Source: Carpediemonas membranifera
Lineage: Eukaryota > Fornicata
Reading direction: 5' to 3'
Length of the DNA: 64,000 nt
NCBI GenBank assembly: GCA_019828565.1
Contig: JAHDYR010000012.1
Span: forward strand, 62,001-126,000
Shown: one piece after another, positions 63,421 through 64,000 of the stretch
How positions within the stretch are numbered: the first letter of the stretch is position 1
Layout: every line of letters starts with the position of its first letter
Notes under the pieces: generated by a model
What the model was told of the DNA's origin: nothing
The model's input: the letters and a program-made list of their open reading frames with translations, nothing else
Databases searched by the model: none
Made by a program: the position numbers and the translations under genes

Positions 63421-64000
63421 ATGTCGTTAACTGTTCAAATTCCTGAGCTTTCTCCTTCAAATCTAACACTAGAGACTCTTGAGGAGTTTGAGCGCCGAGC
63501 AACGATTTTTACTATACAAAACCCAAGCATCCCACTGTCCGTCCTCATTGAGGAGTCATTTGCCCTCGAACTCAAGGCCGAAGGCATAGACACATCCGAC
63601 AAGAACTACACTCTCAAGAACTTCACCGAATGGTGTCGCCAGCGGCTCCTTCCCCACTCCATCTTAGCACTCGTCGAAGAGCTCCAAGACCTTCGTTTCC
63701 CCATGGTGCCGAGCACCGCACGCAACTTCGAAGCTGGCACGAGACTACAAGCGGCAGCATTCCGCAAGCGCATCGAGCTCTACTCCAAGACGCCAGACCC
63801 AGAAGGGTTCTTGGAACCCATCGACGACAACCCCAATGCCGACGAACTGCTCGCAAGCTTTGATAAGCTGGCTGCACGGCTCTTCAGGGAGTCCCTGAAC
63901 CCGACAGCATTCCGCAAGAAGGCACAGACCTTGCTTGCTCTCCACAACGTCAAGACCTTCGAGGACACCGTAGCGGTGGCTCTTAGGGCTGCTAGGGCGT
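63421..64000 (+). CDS. E9: Ty3/gypsy gag (runs off the window)
   Basis: The frame is open from ATG 63421 to the window end, at least 193 residues. Start MSLTVQIPELSPSNLTLETL, then EEFERRATIFTIQNPSIPLS, LIEESFALELKAEGIDTSDK, FRKRIELYSKTPDPEGFLEP, FDKLAARLFRESLNPTAFRK. The first 100 residues match E0 and E1 gags in pattern (E0: LREFKRSARIWVAQNDDFPV, LLPESLQKAAEE). No zinc knuckle is reached. This is probably the start of an intact element continuing to the right. Confidence 0.7.
   Translation, partial: MSLTVQIPELSPSNLTLETLEEFERRATIFTIQNPSIPLSVLIEESFALELKAEGIDTSDKNYTLKNFTEWCRQRLLPHSILALVEELQDLRFPMVPSTARNFEAGTRLQAAAFRKRIELYSKTPDPEGFLEPIDDNPNADELLASFDKLAARLFRESLNPTAFRKKAQTLLALHNVKTFEDTVAVALRAARA

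Overview
This window is eukaryotic and consists almost entirely of transposable elements nested in or abutting one another. The signs of a eukaryote are Ty3/gypsy LTR retrotransposons with chromodomain integrases, tyrosine-recombinase (DIRS/PAT-type) retrotransposons, an APE-type LINE, a restriction-endonuclease-type (RLE) non-LTR element, a pol III tRNA gene and two genes with 33-34 nt introns bounded by GTAAGT and TATAG. No single-copy host gene is recognisable. The diversity of element groups and the tiny introns suggest a protist, but the sequence does not fix the organism.

Layout. 1-2330: fragments of two minus-strand DIRS/PAT copies (D0, D1) around a Ty3/gypsy gag piece (E0). 2504-10144: an RLE non-LTR element (R, about 2544-6084) in the 3' part of a tRNA-Arg(ACG) gene with a 40-bp target duplication; its 3' end was then hit by a complete PAT-like element (D2, 6085-10039) that still has the diagnostic A1-B1-A2-B2 split direct repeats. 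10145-14136: another PAT/DIRS copy (D3), the least damaged, starting at the tRNA 5' edge. 14541-23113: copy D4, broken by a 269-bp LINE-tail insertion (16872-17140, 14-bp duplication) and by a complete gypsy element E1 (17373-21806, minus, 84-bp LTRs, 4-bp duplication). 23114-27505: D5 fused to the 3' half of a D3-like element. 27506-38640: D6, split by an 8.5-kb LINE, L1, with a 15-bp duplication. 38690-42000: gypsy pol E2 without gag. 42000-64000: a dense run of short-LTR gypsy elements (E3-E9), including E5 (51878-57764), with two identical 114-bp LTRs, itself inserted in a LINE fragment (L2).

The most interesting system is a family of four related genes of unknown function (P0 42736, P1 46346, P2 57013 minus, P3 58957). 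In both elements where the flanks are preserved (E5 and E6), the gene lies between pol and the 3' LTR in antisense orientation, its stop codon 25-32 bp from the pol stop codon. P1 remains beside a gag fragment whose pol is gone. P1 and P2 share a short intron at the same place, after a basic segment, and all four share an AACAACATCA motif upstream. I infer a promoter-bearing antisense accessory gene carried by a Ty3/gypsy lineage.

Second, L1 encodes between its ORF1 and its endonuclease-RT ORF a protein with DEDDh exonuclease motifs and a Cys/His cluster reminiscent of the Maelstrom domain. Third, six LTR-element starts have a perfect 8-14 bp palindrome where a tRNA primer-binding site would be expected.

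Most ORFs carry frameshifts or single TGA stops. Some sit in homopolymer runs, so decay and sequencing error cannot be told apart from sequence alone.
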